Positions 6,883 to 15,357 of a stretch of 21,881 bases of DNA are shown in pieces. The position numbers and the translations under genes are program-made. The notes under the pieces were generated by a model. It was given only the letters and a program-made list of their open reading frames with translations. It was not told the DNA's origin and did not search any database. The DNA lies in the IMG/VR virus record IMGVR_UViG_3300047470_000445, positions 1 to 21,881 of that record. One strand, given 5' to 3'. The stretch's first letter is position 1. Each line of letters opens with the position of its first letter. This stretch comes from a virus.

Positions 6883-9014
6883 TGGCGACACCTACGCCGC
6901 CCCCGGGCGGCACTCCTCCGGGCGGCCTGACGGGAGCCCTGCAGGGCCTGGTGATGCAGCTCCAGGCGCTGATGCACCAGAACCAGACGCTGCAGAACCT
7001 GCCGTCGAGCACGGCCACGGCCCTGCGGCAGGCGCGGCAGAACATCCTGAACCCGACGGCGCTGATGGGCGGGCAGGTTCCGCCGCCGGTCGCGCCGAAC
7101 GCGCAGTGGCTGCAGGCGACGGCCGCGCAGTTCCTCAGCCAGGTGGTACTCAACCAGCCCCAGCGCCGCCCCGCTCCGGGCTCCGGCGGTGGTGGCCCGA
7201 CGCCGCCCGGCCCGACGCCGCCGACTCCTACGCCCACGCCGCCGGTCCCGGCTCCGTACATGTACCCGTACATGAACCCGTACGGGCACCCGCACATGGG
7301 CTACACCGGCCCCATGCCGGGCTACGGCGGCCCCCTGGTCGCGCCGATGCAGACAGGCAGCACTGGCAGCCGCTCCTCGGGCATCGGCTCCTGGACGAAG
7401 TCGATGCTGCCCCGCGTCGGCGCGGCCATCGGCGGCCCCTGGGGCGCCGTGGCGGGCGCGGCCATCGGTGCCGCCACTGACATTCCGGCCGAGGTCCGCA
7501 GCCAGCGCGACAAAAACGCGTACTACCAGTCGATCGAGGGCGGCTCGAACTTCGACGGGTTCGCCGAGCGGGCCCACGAGGAGGCATACCGCTGGACGAC
7601 GTTCGGCGTGCTCTCCTCCGACGAGGCCCGCCGGGCGTTCAAGGGCGTCACCAAACTCGGCTACAACAGCAAGGTGGAGGGCGGCATCGGCCGCCAGCAG
7701 GCGCTCAACTTCATCTACCACGGCAAGACCCGGCGCGGTGAGACCGTGGACGAGTCCCTGCAGCAGCTGCAGGTCAACTCGAAGAACGCCCTGGGCAGCC
7801 TCAACGACCTCAACGACGCCCTGAACTCGGTCAGCGACAGCGCGGGCAAGGCCGGGGTCAACGCACAGCAGGCGCGCGCCGAGTTCACCCAGCTGATGGA
7901 CACGGCGATCAAGAGTGGCTACGGCTCCGCCTCGACGGACGTGGCGCGCCAGGAGCAGGACCTGAAGACCAGCTACGGCCGGTCGTTCCAGGACATCGAC
8001 GCCTCGGGCCGCCTGTCGCAGTCGCACGCCTACATGGCGGCGTCCCTCGCCGGGATCTCCGTCTCGCAGTACCTCACGGGCGGGGCCGAGGTAAAGGCGG
8101 GCGCCGACCAGGTCCTGGACCGGGCCACGGCGAAGGCCGTGCTGCGGCCGGGCGTCGAGGACTGGATCAAGGCGCACATCAAGGCGGCCGGGGGGAAGGT
8201 CGACGAGGAGGAGGCGACCCAGCTCGGCCAGCAGATGCTCCAGCAGTTCTACCCGAACGACCCGTACGCCCTCTCGGCCGTCGTGGCGTCGCTGTCGGGA
8301 TACTCGAACCTGGGCAGCGACCCGGTCAAGGCCGCCACGTGGCTCGTGCAGCAGTACAACGGCAAGGGTGCACTCGCCACGGTCAAGGCGGACGAGAAGA
8401 AGACCAGCAAGTCGAACAAGGTCACGGGTGGCCACACCAGCATCAGCTACCCGGACCAGGAGAAGCACGGCGGCTTCCTCGGGTTCGGCAGCAGCAACTC
8501 CAAGGCCTGGGACGCCTACTCGGACTGGGTGCACGAGAAGGGCCACGGCAAGCTCCAGGACGACCCGGTCATCGACAACCTGCTGAACAAGATCAAAGGC
8601 GACGACAAGACGAAGGTCGCTGTCACGACGAAGAACGGCAAGCGGGTGGTGTCGCTGGCCGACGCGATCAAGAACCACCGCAACGAGCTGGCCAGCGGCA
8701 AGGCCGTCATCGTCGAGGGCGACCAGGCGGGCAAGTCCGTCGCCGACATCCTCGGCAAGGGCGGCGTCGACCCGCTGCGCAACTTCTCCAAGGAGGCCAA
8801 GAAGACCGACAAGTCCGGGGAGTCGTACGCCAAGTGGGAGAAGGGCGGCAGCACCAAGGAGCGGAAGGCCCGACAGGACTTTCAGCTCACGCTCACGCCG
8901 GAGGCCCGGCGCCTGCTGACCCTGATGAACACCACCGGGGTCGCCGGATCCTCCGCGACGTCCACTCCGCCGCTGAGCCCGTACCCCTCGAACCCCAGCT
9001 ACGGCGGGGAGTAG
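6882..9014 (+). CDS. Tape measure protein
   Basis: The 710-residue protein follows the frameshifted chaperones, as tape measures do. It sets tail length, lies inside the tube and leaves first during injection. The N-terminal 90 residues are rich in Gln, Leu and Ala. Residues about 100-150 are very rich in Pro, Gly and Tyr (PTPPTPTPTPP, then MYPYMNPYGHPHMGY). A Gly/Ala hydrophobic stretch follows at about 174-197 (AAIGGPWGAVAGAAIGAA), possibly the membrane-active part. The rest is helical and charged, with many Lys residues near the C terminus. At about 1.5 angstrom per residue it would suit a tail of roughly 100 nm, which is an inference. The ATG at 6882 overlaps the previous TAA; an in-frame GTG at 6873 is less likely. 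Confidence 0.78.
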   Translation: MATPTPPPGGTPPGGLTGALQGLVMQLQALMHQNQTLQNLPSSTATALRQARQNILNPTALMGGQVPPPVAPNAQWLQATAAQFLSQVVLNQPQRRPAPGSGGGGPTPPGPTPPTPTPTPPVPAPYMYPYMNPYGHPHMGYTGPMPGYGGPLVAPMQTGSTGSRSSGIGSWTKSMLPRVGAAIGGPWGAVAGAAIGAATDIPAEVRSQRDKNAYYQSIEGGSNFDGFAERAHEEAYRWTTFGVLSSDEARRAFKGVTKLGYNSKVEGGIGRQQALNFIYHGKTRRGETVDESLQQLQVNSKNALGSLNDLNDALNSVSDSAGKAGVNAQQARAEFTQLMDTAIKSGYGSASTDVARQEQDLKTSYGRSFQDIDASGRLSQSHAYMAASLAGISVSQYLTGGAEVKAGADQVLDRATAKAVLRPGVEDWIKAHIKAAGGKVDEEEATQLGQQMLQQFYPNDPYALSAVVASLSGYSNLGSDPVKAATWLVQQYNGKGALATVKADEKKTSKSNKVTGGHTSISYPDQEKHGGFLGFGSSNSKAWDAYSDWVHEKGHGKLQDDPVIDNLLNKIKGDDKTKVAVTTKNGKRVVSLADAIKNHRNELASGKAVIVEGDQAGKSVADILGKGGVDPLRNFSKEAKKTDKSGESYAKWEKGGSTKERKARQDFQLTLTPEARRLLTLMNTTGVAGSSATSTPPLSPYPSNPSYGGE

Positions 9015-9017
9015 GCC

Positions 9018-9686
9018 ATGGCTCTGGCATCCCTGGGGTTCGCCAAGGGCCCCCGGATCACCTTCCGGATCAACCCCTCCTCGATCGACTGGGGCTTCGA
9101 GATCCACACCTCGGTCACCCCAACCGTCGGCGGCAGGGTCGTGCAGATCACCGGCGCGACCCTGCGGGACGTCACCATCACCGGCTACCTCGGCGAGATG
9201 CGCAACGCCGGGCCGTCCCCCGACGACAACAGGGACCACGCCGGGGCCAGCTGGCGCCTGCACGAGGCGTTCATCACCCAGTGCCGGGCCATCATGGAGC
9301 ACCAGTCCAGGGACTCCACCACGCCCGGCAAGATGATGCACGAACCCGCCGTCTTCAACTACCCGGCGCACGGCTGGCGGTGGAACGTCTACCTCACCGA
9401 GGTCGCCGACACCGACGGCCAGGCCTCGATCGAGCACCGATCCGGGAAGTACTCCCACGGCTACAAGCTCACCCTGTTCGTCGTGCAGGGCGGCTCCGAT
9501 TCGCTGGTCACGGCAGGCACCTCCAAGGACGCGATCGACGCCGCGCAGGAAAAGGCCATCGCCTCCTACATCGCCCGAATCAGCGAGGGCATCGGCTGGC
9601 GCCAGAACGAGTACAACGGGCCGCTCAACGATGGCACCGACACCGCCGCCAAGGACACCGACAAGGGCCAGAAGGAGGACAAGTAG
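9018..9686 (+). CDS. Tail-tip or baseplate protein following the tape measure
   Basis: The product has 222 residues. It starts MALASLGFAKGPRITFRINP, with a beta-rich first half (VGGRVVQITGATLRDVTITGYLGE) and a Lys- and Asp-rich C-terminal tail. In contractile phages the gene after the tape measure often encodes a baseplate or tube-end protein that joins the tube to the hub (LysM-type gp53/X families). I cannot see a clear LysM repeat, so I assign it only by position and general fold. It begins three bases after the tape-measure stop, and its TAG overlaps the next GTG (TAGTG), so it belongs to the same transcription unit. Confidence 0.55.
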   Translation: MALASLGFAKGPRITFRINPSSIDWGFEIHTSVTPTVGGRVVQITGATLRDVTITGYLGEMRNAGPSPDDNRDHAGASWRLHEAFITQCRAIMEHQSRDSTTPGKMMHEPAVFNYPAHGWRWNVYLTEVADTDGQASIEHRSGKYSHGYKLTLFVVQGGSDSLVTAGTSKDAIDAAQEKAIASYIARISEGIGWRQNEYNGPLNDGTDTAAKDTDKGQKEDK

Positions 9687-9889
9687 TGGCGAAGACCGAG
9701 CGCGAGTGCATCGTCGAGGTGCTGCGCACCATCGCTCCTGGGCACGCCATCGGCCGGATCTGGGGCCGCTTCGAGGGCGCCACGGCCCACCAGGCCCACG
9801 AGGGCAACGCCTGGGCGGCCGACCCCGAGGACGTCGCCGACCTGATCCTGAAGGCCCTCGCCGAGAACCGTGGAGGCGACGATGTCTAA
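9686..9889 (+). CDS. Small protein of unknown function, 67 residues
   Basis: The GTG start overlaps the preceding TAG and is preceded by GGAGG at about ten bases, a good ribosome-binding site. The product (start MAKTERECIVEVLRTIAPG, end LILKALAENRGGDDV) looks like a small mixed helical protein with no membrane segment. It contains GRIWGRFEGATAHQAHEG. The frame is much longer upstream, but that part overlaps the tape measure and is not the gene. It may be a tail accessory or chaperone-like protein; I do not recognise it. Confidence 0.6.
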   Translation: MAKTERECIVEVLRTIAPGHAIGRIWGRFEGATAHQAHEGNAWAADPEDVADLILKALAENRGGDDV

Positions 9890-10100
9890 CCAGTGGGGCG
9901 CCGACGTGCCCATCTCCATGCCTCAGCCGCTGCGCCCCGACCAGGAGGCCATCGTGCCCATGGGAGGCTTCGTGATGACCGCTGAAGGCCTCTGGCCGGA
10001 CATGTCGGCCGCCGACCACGAGCGGCTCTCCACGCCCTCCTACGCGCCGTACAGCCCCGCCGGATTCGTCGAGACGGTCCCGCCTCCCGAGGAGGTGTGA
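9882..10100 (+). CDS. Small protein of unknown function, 72 residues
   Basis: The ATG at 9882 follows GGAGGCGAC, a strong ribosome-binding site, and overlaps the end of the previous gene by 8 bases in another frame. An in-frame GTG at 9870 is less likely because it lacks such a site. The product is Pro-rich and mildly acidic (start MSNQWGADVPISMPQPLRPD, end VETVPPPEEV) and is probably extended or poorly folded. Its place inside the tail operon suggests a structural accessory role. I do not recognise the family. Confidence 0.58.
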   Translation: MSNQWGADVPISMPQPLRPDQEAIVPMGGFVMTAEGLWPDMSAADHERLSTPSYAPYSPAGFVETVPPPEEV

Positions 10101-10103
10101 CCG

Positions 10104-10787
10104 GTGGCCAAGGACACCCGCAAGGGCCTGAACTGCACCCTGTTCTTCCCTAACGGCACGGACTCCAGGGGGCGGAACACCTACAGCTCCTTCCGCGTGC
10201 GCGCCGACGTCCTCGGGCACGGCATGACGATGGTCGCCGACTCCTCCAGCGCACGGAACGCCCGCGCGTACTACCCGCACCGGCCGACCCCGTCCCGCTT
10301 CTACATCCGGGTGCTGCTCAAGGGGTACAACGAGCGGAAGGCGTTCGCCGACTGGATGCAGGGCTACGCGAACTACGTGATGAACCCGGGCCTGGCGGCC
10401 GGGGACAAGTTCCCCGACATGCGGGTGCTGCTCCCGGCCCGGGGCTTCGACCGCGAGGGCGTGCCCCTGTCCGGCTTCGAGTGGGGCGACTCCATCGGCA
10501 CCATCGTGTGGTCGCCGGTCATCACCTTCGAGTGCACCCGCGAGCCGCAGGACCCCGACTCCATCTCGACCAGCAGGTTCGAGAACGCGGCCGACCCTGA
10601 CATGAAGTACTTCTGGCCCCAGGGCACCCAGCTCGGCGGCAACGCGGTCCCGTCCGGGAACTACCAGACCGTGGACCCCGGCAACGAAGGCGGCAGCGAC
10701 ACGGGCCAGGGGCCTGTCCCAGCGCCGCACGGCCCGGGGAGTGATCCGTCCTCCGACATGATCGACCGCGACGCCTACGGGAACTGA
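10104..10787 (+). CDS. Putative tail or baseplate protein, 227 residues
   Basis: The GTG start at 10104 follows GAGGAGGTG and lies three bases after the previous stop. The first 150 residues look folded and beta-rich, with conserved-looking aromatic segments (RPTPSRFYIRVLLKGYNERKAFADWM and WGDSIGTIVWSPVITFE). The last 60 residues are rich in Gly, Pro, Asp and Ser and look disordered. There is no membrane segment or catalytic motif that I recognise. It is the last gene before the hub and closes the unit that begins at the tube. A baseplate or tube-adapter role is likely by context only. Confidence 0.6.
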   Translation: MAKDTRKGLNCTLFFPNGTDSRGRNTYSSFRVRADVLGHGMTMVADSSSARNARAYYPHRPTPSRFYIRVLLKGYNERKAFADWMQGYANYVMNPGLAAGDKFPDMRVLLPARGFDREGVPLSGFEWGDSIGTIVWSPVITFECTREPQDPDSISTSRFENAADPDMKYFWPQGTQLGGNAVPSGNYQTVDPGNEGGSDTGQGPVPAPHGPGSDPSSDMIDRDAYGN

Positions 10788-10829
10788 TGTCGGCAGCCTG
10801 ACCATCTGCCCCAAGGGGCGGAGGTGGTC
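10786..10829 (+). promoter_or_regulatory. Composite late element, site D (hub gene)
   Basis: The box GATGTCGG (10786-10793) overlaps the previous stop codon and matches 6 of 8 consensus bases. The core at the standard 14-base spacing is GCCCCAAGGGGCGG (10808-10821). GACCATCT (10800-10807) pairs with AGGTGGTC (10822-10829) over 8 positions, one of them G-U. The 3' arm covers part of the GGAGG ribosome-binding site for the GTG at 10832. Confidence 0.55.
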
Positions 10830-10831
10830 TC

Positions 10832-13321
10832 GTGCCGAATTTCGTCCTTGCCCCGGGCGTGAAGGTCTACATCGCGACGGAGAAGCACGGGACGATCGAC
10901 GTCTCGGACGACCTCGTCGAGGGCCAGATGGTCCGGCGCTCGGACGGCGTCTCCTCGTTCTCCTTCAGCCTGCAGAACGCGCGCCGGAAGTACGACGGCG
11001 TGCTCACGCCGAACGACCGCATCTCGGTCCAGATGAAGCGGCTGAAATGGGTGCAGGTCTTCACCGGCTACCTGAACAAGGTGCCCTTGGTGACGGCCTG
11101 GCCCCGCGTCGTGCACCTGACCGCGTCGTGCTCGCTCAAGCGGCTGCAGTACTGGTACTGGGACTCCCACACCGAGGCGTCCCAGTCCATGGTGCGCGAT
11201 GCCCTGTCGAGCACGGAGAAGGGCGTCCACGTCTCCGACGGCGGCATGACCAACGTCGCGCTCACCGTGCTGAAGAAGGTCGTGGGCTGGCCCGAGAGCA
11301 AGGCCCACATCGCCCGCATCCCCGAGAACTGGTACTCGGTCATCGAGGTCCTCGCCAAGCAGCTCGACGCCGAACTCCACAAGGCCGACGAGATCGCGCA
11401 GGCCTTGCTTGACCAGCTCGGCACCGCGTCGGTCGGCGGCACCGGCGGCGCTGACGCCAGCTCGCTGACGGGTACGTACGGCGGGTTCAACAGCGCGGCG
11501 CAGAAGGCCAACGGCGCGATCATCTACAACGTCGGCAAGGAGAAGGGCGGCTCCAGCCGCGACTGCATCATCGCGATCATGACGGCGATGCAGGAGTCCG
11601 GCCTGAACAACGTCAAGGGCGGCGACCGAGACAGCGCGGGCCTGTTCCAGCAGCGGCCGTCTCAGGGCTGGGGCACCTACGAGCAGGTCACGGACCCCCG
11701 GTACGCGTCGGGGAAATTCTTCGAGGCGCTCTTCAAGGTCAAGAACCGCGACAGCATGGAGCTGTGGAAGGTCTGCGACACGGTCCAGCGCTCCGGTGCG
11801 CCGAAGGAGTACGCCAAGCACGAAAAGGGCGCCACGGCCATGGTCCGGGACCTGGAGAAGGGCGGAAGCGGGGACCTCGACTCCAAGCACAAGAAGCCCC
11901 AGGGCACCGTCTCCGGCGTCGACCTGGCCCAGGGGGCGGTGAACTTCTGCGAGAAATACCCGAACATCCCGTACACCCAGGCGTACGGCGGCACGCAGAT
12001 GAAGATCCTGTCGGCGAACCCGCCGCCCGGCTTGGACTGCTCCAGTTTCGTGCAGTCCATGTACCTGCGCGCGCTGGGCTCGCTGTACGGCCTGCCCCGC
12101 ATCGCAGCCGCGCAGTACAGCGCGTGCAAGTCGGTGTCGGTGGAGAAGGCGCTGAAGACGCCGGGCGCGCTGGTCTTCAAGGGCTCCTCGCCGGGCGGCA
12201 TTTACCACGTCGAGATGAGCCTGGGCGACGGCAAGAGCACGATCGGCGCGCACCGCGCGGGCGCCAAGCCTCACGACGTCGGCATCAACCCGCCGTCGGC
12301 GCCGTCGTACTGGGACTACGGCGGCTTCCTGCCCCGGGTCGCGTACACGACCGGCGCGGGCACGGTGATCTTCGACGGGTCGGACGACGCCGGTGGCGGG
12401 GTCCTCGACATGAGGGACCCCGGCGTCGAGCTGGTCACCGGCGCCGACGTGCCCGGGTACAACCCTGACGACCCGTTCGACAAACTCTTCGGCGACAACG
12501 CGTGGCAGGCGATCTCGACGGCCCAGAACGACCCGAACTACGCGCTAGCCCAGGCGCTGGCAGGGCCGCGTGCCCTGCTGAACGACCAGCCGCTGCTGCC
12601 GTACCTGAAGAACCTGTTCAACTCGTCGATGCGGTCGTTCTGCTCCGCGCCGAACGGCGACCTGATCGCCTGGTACCCGGACTACTACGGAATGTGGGGC
12701 ACGGCCGCGAAGATGGTCGTGCAGCCCATCGAGGTCCAGGACTTCGAGGTGTCCTGGAGTGACGACTACATGGTCACCCACCAGTACGTCGTCTCGTCCC
12801 CTGTCGACGGGAACCTCTTCGACCCGGCCACGGGAACCGTGACGACGTCCATCACCGACAGCGTCCTGGCCAACAACGCACTCTTCACCACCGGCGTCGT
12901 CACCATCGACTTCCCGGGCGTGTGGAAGGCCCTCTTCGGGATGGACAAGACGGAGAAGGAGGCGAAGGCGTACGCGGACTGGATCAAGAAGCGGTTCGGG
13001 GCCCGGCCGGACTACCAGCAGATGCCAGCCCTCGTCGGCCCGAAGGCCGCCCTGTTCTCGGCGATCTTCCTCTTCATGCGCCAATTCGCCTTCCAGTACC
13101 AGGCGTCCATCCCGCTGACGTTCATGCCGGAGCTGTGGCCGGGGATGCTGCTGCAGTTCCCCGCCTTCAATTTCCAGGGCTACGTGACGACCGTGACGCA
13201 CGACTTCAAGTTCGGCGAGGACGGCCACTTCACCACCTCGGTGCAGATCGCGGCCCCGGCCCGGCTCACCGGCGGTAAGGACGAACGGCTGCTCGGTCTG
13301 CCGATGGCGGGGGGCAACTGA
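10832..13321 (+). CDS. Baseplate hub with inserted lytic-transglycosylase-like and NlpC/P60 domains
   Basis: This 829-residue protein combines a hub and two cell-wall enzymes. Residues 1 to about 200 (LAPGVKVYIATEKHGTIDVS, then NDRISVQMKRLKWVQVFTGY) resemble the gpD/gp27 hub fold. Residues about 213-345 look like a lysozyme-like transglycosylase domain: AIMTAMQESGLNNVKGGDRD has Glu255 as probable catalytic acid, followed by SAGLFQQRPSQGWG. Residues about 360-510 are NlpC/P60, with Cys403 in GLDCSSFVQ, His459 in IYHVEMSLG and His474 in IGAHRAG. Residues from about 560 to the end return to a hub-like structure (PELWPGMLLQFP, then GYVTTVTHDFKFGEDGHF). It probably cuts both glycan and peptide links of peptidoglycan as the tube tip enters. 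The GTG start has GGAGG upstream, within composite element D. Confidence 0.85.
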   Translation: MPNFVLAPGVKVYIATEKHGTIDVSDDLVEGQMVRRSDGVSSFSFSLQNARRKYDGVLTPNDRISVQMKRLKWVQVFTGYLNKVPLVTAWPRVVHLTASCSLKRLQYWYWDSHTEASQSMVRDALSSTEKGVHVSDGGMTNVALTVLKKVVGWPESKAHIARIPENWYSVIEVLAKQLDAELHKADEIAQALLDQLGTASVGGTGGADASSLTGTYGGFNSAAQKANGAIIYNVGKEKGGSSRDCIIAIMTAMQESGLNNVKGGDRDSAGLFQQRPSQGWGTYEQVTDPRYASGKFFEALFKVKNRDSMELWKVCDTVQRSGAPKEYAKHEKGATAMVRDLEKGGSGDLDSKHKKPQGTVSGVDLAQGAVNFCEKYPNIPYTQAYGGTQMKILSANPPPGLDCSSFVQSMYLRALGSLYGLPRIAAAQYSACKSVSVEKALKTPGALVFKGSSPGGIYHVEMSLGDGKSTIGAHRAGAKPHDVGINPPSAPSYWDYGGFLPRVAYTTGAGTVIFDGSDDAGGGVLDMRDPGVELVTGADVPGYNPDDPFDKLFGDNAWQAISTAQNDPNYALAQALAGPRALLNDQPLLPYLKNLFNSSMRSFCSAPNGDLIAWYPDYYGMWGTAAKMVVQPIEVQDFEVSWSDDYMVTHQYVVSSPVDGNLFDPATGTVTTSITDSVLANNALFTTGVVTIDFPGVWKALFGMDKTEKEAKAYADWIKKRFGARPDYQQMPALVGPKAALFSAIFLFMRQFAFQYQASIPLTFMPELWPGMLLQFPAFNFQGYVTTVTHDFKFGEDGHFTTSVQIAAPARLTGGKDERLLGLPMAGGN

Positions 13322-13554
13322 TGATGGGTCCGGGGAACGCGGCCACGCACGGGATCGGCTGGACGATCAAGCAGGTCAAAGTCCAGTCCCTCGTCCCGGC
13401 CAAGAAGCTCGCCCTGTGCGTCGACACCGAGGGGCAGATCCTGGAGGTCACCACGGCCCTCCACCGAACCGGCATCACGCCGGTGGTCGGCCAGACCTGG
13501 CTTGTCGACCGCACGTACGGGGCGTGGAGCTTCGCCGCCTGGTGGGACCTGTGA
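13321..13554 (+). CDS. Small baseplate-associated protein, 77 residues
   Basis: The ATG overlaps the hub stop (TGATG), with a second ATG at the next codon. The product (KVQSLVPAKKLALCVDTEG, then VVGQTWLVDRTYGAWSFAAW) looks like a small beta barrel of OB type. That would suit a gpV/gp5-like spike or hub accessory piece, but the sequence is too short to be sure. It is the last + strand gene before the minus-strand cassette, and a bidirectional terminator follows it within five bases. Confidence 0.6.
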   Translation: MMGPGNAATHGIGWTIKQVKVQSLVPAKKLALCVDTEGQILEVTTALHRTGITPVVGQTWLVDRTYGAWSFAAWWDL

Positions 13555-13558
13555 CATG

Positions 13559-13590
13559 AAAAAAGTGAGACCCGTGGGTCTCACTTTTTT
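13559..13590. terminator. Bidirectional intrinsic terminator, palindrome copy 1
   Basis: AAAAAAGTGAGACCC (13559-13573) and GGGTCTCACTTTTTT (13576-13590) form a perfect 15-bp stem around GT. On both strands a GC stem is followed by six T residues. It can therefore stop rightward transcripts from the hub unit and leftward transcripts from the parAB-like pair. Confidence 0.93.
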
Positions 13591-13599
13591 CGATCTCAG

Positions 13600-13621
13600 A
13601 CTGAGACCCATGGGTCTCAGT
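13600..13621. terminator. Palindrome copy 2, probable + strand terminator
   Basis: CTGAGACCCA (13601-13610) and TGGGTCTCAG (13611-13620) make a perfect 20-bp palindrome, extended by A/T at the ends. TTTT follows on the + strand. It shares TGAGACCC and GGGTCTCA with copies 1 and 3. TCTCAG (13594-13599) could pair with CTGAGA (13601-13606) as an alternative fold. It lies just past the ParB-like stop codon. Confidence 0.8.
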
Positions 13622-13627
13622 TTTGGG

Positions 13628-14584
13628 CTACCCGGCGATCTCGGCAGCAGCCTCCCAGGCCCGCCTCAGCTCCTCAACGTACTGCTTCACGGCCTCGGGG
13701 TCCTTCTCCTTCGCGTCCCGGAGCACCTCCAGGGGCAGGATGCGGTTCGTGCGCCGGGCCTTGGAGAGCTGGTCCACGACGCTCGGCCCCGCCTCTCCGC
13801 CGGGCTCGATCTCGATGACCTCGGTGTCCCTGCCCAGCATGAGGACCCTGCGGGCCGCGACAGCTCCGGCCGAGGTGATCTTGCCCATCCGCTTCATCTC
13901 GGCGAACTGCTCCCGGAGGAGCTTCTGGCGCTCCGGAGAAACATCCGGCTCACCGTCCTCCGTGAGAGGGATCTCGCCCTTCTCGTCCACGATCGTGGAG
14001 TACAGCTCGCGGATGGTGCGCTCGTTCAGCGCGCCATCGATCATGTCGTGGAGGATCCTGTGGACGGGGACCGCGCGGCGGAGGCGGTAGATGTCCTGCG
14101 TGGAGAGCCCGAGCGGCTCGCCGAACTTCGCGACGGACTTGAACCCCGCATCCTTGAGCCGGGTGCCCTGGGTGACCCACCACAGGTACTCACCGGCCGA
14201 CTTGACGTACCCCAGCTGCAGCTGTCCGAGGCCGTTCTCCAGCCCCCGGTTGGCCCGCGCGATGCCGCGCCGGGCGGCGCCCACAGCCTCCAAGATGTCG
14301 GCGTCCGGGGAGGGCTTGATGAACTCGAAGGGGTTCCCCTCCTCGGACGCCTTCATGACGGCATCCGGGGAGGGGACATGCACGACCGGTTCCGCCTGGT
14401 GCGGGACCTCCGGTTCGACCACGGCCGGGGCGCTCGCGGCGGCCGTGGCCGCCTCGGTGAGCGCGTCGTCGTCCTCTCCCCGGCGAGCGTTGGTGCTGGT
14501 GGCCCGAGAGGCGGCCAGCGCCGACTCGGCCCGCTTCTCAGCGGCGGTCTTCTTCGGCTTCGCTGCAACAGCTACGCGGGCCAT
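13628..14584 (-). CDS. ParB-like DNA-binding partner of the ParA-like ATPase
   Basis: This gene encodes 318 residues on the minus strand; the ATG overlaps the stop of the ATPase gene (TGATG), as in partition operons. The first 60 residues are Ala-rich, charged and probably disordered. Residues about 100-175 are helical and contain a helix-turn-helix-like segment at about 149-172 (SVAKFGEPLGLSTQDIYRLR). The C-terminal half has several charged helices. I do not see the GERRxR box of CTP-binding ParB proteins, so it is not a canonical ParB. Its pairing with a ParA makes a centromere-binding or repressor role the best inference. The stop is followed by palindromes that may be terminators or its binding sites. 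Confidence 0.68.
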   Translation of the reverse strand: MARVAVAAKPKKTAAEKRAESALAASRATSTNARRGEDDDALTEAATAAASAPAVVEPEVPHQAEPVVHVPSPDAVMKASEEGNPFEFIKPSPDADILEAVGAARRGIARANRGLENGLGQLQLGYVKSAGEYLWWVTQGTRLKDAGFKSVAKFGEPLGLSTQDIYRLRRAVPVHRILHDMIDGALNERTIRELYSTIVDEKGEIPLTEDGEPDVSPERQKLLREQFAEMKRMGKITSAGAVAARRVLMLGRDTEVIEIEPGGEAGPSVVDQLSKARRTNRILPLEVLRDAKEKDPEAVKQYVEELRRAWEAAAEIAG

Positions 14585-15357
14585 CAGGCGACCTGTCCCT
14601 TCATGAGGTGGCGGAACAGCAGGCCGAACTCTTCGAGGTGGGGGCGCTTCGGGGTGGTGTCCCAGGAGCGCGGGTAGTCCGGGGAGCCGCTGATCTGGAA
14701 CTCCTTCGGCGCGACAGCCGCCTTTACCCGAGAGAAGTCCTCGCTCTGAACGATGGCCTCCAGGACGGGACGCTGCTCGTCGGCGAGCGTGTTGTTGCCG
14801 GAGCACTTCACCAGGAAGACCGTGACGGTGAGGTCCGGGTTGGCCTTGGCTCCCTTGGTGGCCTGGCGGATCGACGCCGTGAGTCGAGAGATCTCGAAGC
14901 CGGACGGGGCGACGGGGAGGATCACCATGTTGGCGACCTTGCACATCTCCCAGTACGCCTCCTTGCCCGCGCCGCCGATGTCGACGATGACGACCTGGTA
15001 GGACTCCTTGAGTGCCTCGATCACGTCGTCGAGGTCCGGGCCGTTTTCGTCCTTGGGGTCGTAGTTGACCAGGTCGAAGGGAACCTCTTCGTCGCGGCTC
15101 TCCCTGATCTGGTACCAGGCGTCGACCGTCTGGGAGTTGTCGTCGGTGTCGACCACCGCGACCTTCAGGCCGAGGACGATGGCCAGGTACAGCGCCAGGA
15201 AGATCGCGCTGGTCGTCTTTCCGGTGCCCCCCTTGAGGACACCGATCCCGATGACGAGGCAGCCGTTCTCGTCGAGCCACGCGAAGATCTCATCGCGAGA
15301 CGCGGCCTGCGCCATCAACTGCTTGTGCTGCTGTCTGGGGAGCGTAGAAGCCTTCAC
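14584..15357 (-). CDS. ParA-family ATPase
   Basis: ParA/MinD-type ATPases dimerise on DNA with ATP and move cargo bound by a partner protein. The 257-residue product has the deviant Walker A KGGTGKTT (residues 42-49) with the signature Lys, the A' motif VVDTDDNSQ (68-76) and Walker B VVIVDIGG (122-129). There is only a short N-terminal extension and no helix-turn-helix in it, so it looks like a small plasmid- or phage-type ParA. I chose the GTG at 15357, with AAGGGA upstream; an in-frame GTG at 15408 lacks a ribosome-binding site. It runs against all surrounding late genes and would keep an episomal prophage stable, which is an inference. A missing partner would argue against this, but a ParB-like gene follows. 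Confidence 0.92.
   Translation of the reverse strand: MKASTLPRQQHKQLMAQAASRDEIFAWLDENGCLVIGIGVLKGGTGKTTSAIFLALYLAIVLGLKVAVVDTDDNSQTVDAWYQIRESRDEEVPFDLVNYDPKDENGPDLDDVIEALKESYQVVIVDIGGAGKEAYWEMCKVANMVILPVAPSGFEISRLTASIRQATKGAKANPDLTVTVFLVKCSGNNTLADEQRPVLEAIVQSEDFSRVKAAVAPKEFQISGSPDYPRSWDTTPKRPHLEEFGLLFRHLMKGQVA

Noticed and set aside
8339-9685. Upstream part of the open frame that ends at 9889, as a 516-codon gene
   Set aside because: It overlaps the tape measure and tail-tip genes. Only the last 68 codons, from the GTG at 9686 with a good ribosome-binding site, are supported.
10317-10326. CTCAAGGGGT, similar to the late core
   Set aside because: It lies inside a coding region, has no box at the fixed distance and no following TGA, so it is probably chance.
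6720-10814. A 1364-codon open frame on the minus strand
   Set aside because: It is antisense to chaperone, tape-measure and tail genes with clear families and good ribosome-binding sites. Long antisense frames are expected with GC-rich third positions. Its translation is Arg-, Val- and Gly-rich and low in complexity.
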